A DNA stretch of 64,000 nt from Paralithodes platypus (lineage: Eukaryota > Arthropoda > Malacostraca > Decapoda > Lithodidae). The notes below the pieces were generated by a model. It worked only from the letters and a program-made list of their open reading frames with translations. It had not been told where the DNA came from and ran no database searches. Positions within the stretch are counted from its first letter, which is position 1. Every line of letters begins with the position of its first letter. The position numbers were made by a program, and so were the translations under genes. The DNA is taken from the NCBI GenBank assembly GCA_032716605.1, contig CM064501.1, positions 25,451,014 to 25,515,013 on the forward strand, written 5' to 3'. Shown here piece after piece: positions 62,778 through 64,000 of this stretch.

Positions 62778-64000
62778 GGCACACATGGAATTTGAGATAC
62801 GGCGGCAACTGTCTGCCCCGATCTCTCGGTTTTTTCCTTGGCCCAGCACTGATAAGCTAGGTGGCCTCTCATGCCACAAAAAGTACATACTTTAGGGAGT
62901 ACGGGAACGTTCCCTCTTTGAGCATTACTATTAGTTTGGGGCCCACCTCTGTTACCATTGCCCTGAGTCGCATTTTTAGTTGGGGGAACATTTCTATTTT
63001 GGCTAGCTGGGGAAGACGTTATAGGCTTGTGACTGGGTCGGTCAGATTTGTGATTGGGATACTTAAAATTAGAGCTAGAATTATCGTAGGGCTTCTTTCC
63101 ACGAAATTTGTTGTTGAGCACGTATGTGTCAGCCATGTCAGCAGCGTCGGCAAGACAATCTACCTTTTTCCCCTTTAAATGATAGGATACAGAAGAATCA
63201 ATTTTCCATAGGAAATTTTCTAACAGGACCAACTCCTTCAGATCGTTGTAGCTTGTGACTTTCTTACTCTTGACCCAATGATTGAAAGTTTTAGTCATGG
63301 TCCTGGCAAATACCTTATGGGTTTCTTCTACTTTCTTCTGGTTTTTACGGAAAGATTGCCTGTAAGCCTCAGGCTGCAATTGATAGGTTTTTAGGATAGC
63401 TTCTTTGAGATTGTCATAATCCTGCCTAACTTCTGCTACTTCTGACAAATACGTGGCTCGAGCCTGCCCTGTCAAAACGGTTTGTAACATAAAAGGCCAT
63501 TGATCTCTTGTCCACTTCATACCTCCAGCAACTTCCTCAAACAAAACAAAGAAATCCTGCACATTATCCTCAGTGAAAGGTGGAATGACACTGGTCATAG
63601 TTAATCCCAGAGGGGGAGCAATTAAGGGAGCATTTGTATTGACATTTAGTTGAGCCGTACGATATTGATATTCACATTTTATGCTAGTTTCTTCGGTATT
63701 TGCTTTTATTCTGGCTAGTTCTATTTTTAATTTGGCTTGTTCTAGTTCGAATATTTGATCACCGGTCAAACCAGGTGGCAATTGTATATCAAGTTGGCTA
63801 GGTTTACTAGGGATCCCACCAACTGCTCCGTCTCCCTCCCCGCCTTCTACAGGGAACAGGTGGGTTTTTAAGGTCTGAGCCACCTCTACTTTAGACATGT
63901 TTGAGACAGATAATTGGAGATGTGAGGCAAGCACTTTCAGTTCGGATTTTGACAGACAGTCAATATCAGGGGATGTGGGTTCTGATTCTATGAAAACTCG
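62778..64000 (-). pseudogene. Element B copy 2: gag part, 5' end outside window
   Basis: Frame open from the window edge to the TTAA of the insertion, which supplies its stop. It aligns with copy 1 gag: capsid-like block, then a CCHC knuckle reading CTFCGMRGHLAYQC near 62836-62877. The coiled-coil stretch is shorter than in copy 1 (fewer EQARANIEE-type residues). The ATG at 63934 is internal; the real start should be about 20 codons further right, outside the window. Confidence 0.8.

Larger units (their letters stand above)
59194..64000 (-). mobile_element. Internal region of Gypsy element B, copy 2, runs off the window
   Basis: Same order as copy 1, with the same loss of RT. It is interrupted by a 637-bp insertion at 62137-62773. 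The gag start and the outer LTR lie beyond 64000. Confidence 0.85.

Overview
This is invertebrate nuclear DNA made almost entirely of transposable elements, their ruins and tandem repeats. I found no convincing host gene, no rRNA and no intact tRNA. The mix (RTE, L2-like and Jockey-like LINEs, BEL/Pao and Gypsy LTR elements, a Helitron helicase, piggyBac and many TTAA-flanked MITEs, heavy GA/GT/TA/ATT microsatellites) fits an arthropod. A decapod crustacean is my best guess, from general knowledge of such repeat landscapes and not from a species marker.

Layout. 1-4152: an L2/CR1-like LINE split by a 5'-truncated RTE LINE with a 7-bp target-site duplication. 4153-5065: a minus-strand BEL/Pao RNase H fragment that the L2 tail abuts. 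5066-9860: mostly unassigned AT-rich DNA with a TA microsatellite, an 18-bp minisatellite and a 212-bp MITE. 9861-14600: a complex satellite array (unit about 0.82-0.97 kb) ending in an inverted, broken unit. 14821-16601: a decayed Helitron/PIF1 helicase with a coiled-coil tail and a possible Helitron 3' end. 16678-18561: minisatellite, foldbacks and a 73-bp tandem repeat. 19340-20791: an SGNH-hydrolase remnant followed by a BEL/Pao gag. 21912-25432: a dense cluster of TTAA-flanked MITEs, one with a 57-bp terminal repeat amplified seven times. 25790-28921: a repeat loaded with nuclear-receptor half-sites; the same site in two paralogous units was hit by two different TTAA MITEs. 29215-34795: low-complexity DNA, a rearranged piggyBac and more MITEs. 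34829-38141: a Jockey-like LINE carrying a precisely inserted, internally deleted piggyBac that still encodes an acidic plus cysteine-rich protein. 39245-40960: a second, more decayed RTE. 40945-46100: tandem repeats and an unassigned proline-rich reading frame. 46101-64000: nested Gypsy-class elements.

The most interesting part is 46101-64000. Two different Gypsy-class families (A, plus strand; B, minus strand) both place integrase before reverse transcriptase, the unusual order known from Gmr1-type elements. Family B has interrupted A's reverse transcriptase and is arranged LTR-internal-LTR-internal, sharing the middle LTR. Both B copies have lost the catalytic part of reverse transcriptase and RNase H at the same place, yet one keeps a 1319-codon gag-protease-integrase frame. 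B copy 2 carries its own TTAA insertion, so insertions are nested at least four deep. The genes do not form a host pathway; what links them is the history of who inserted into whom.
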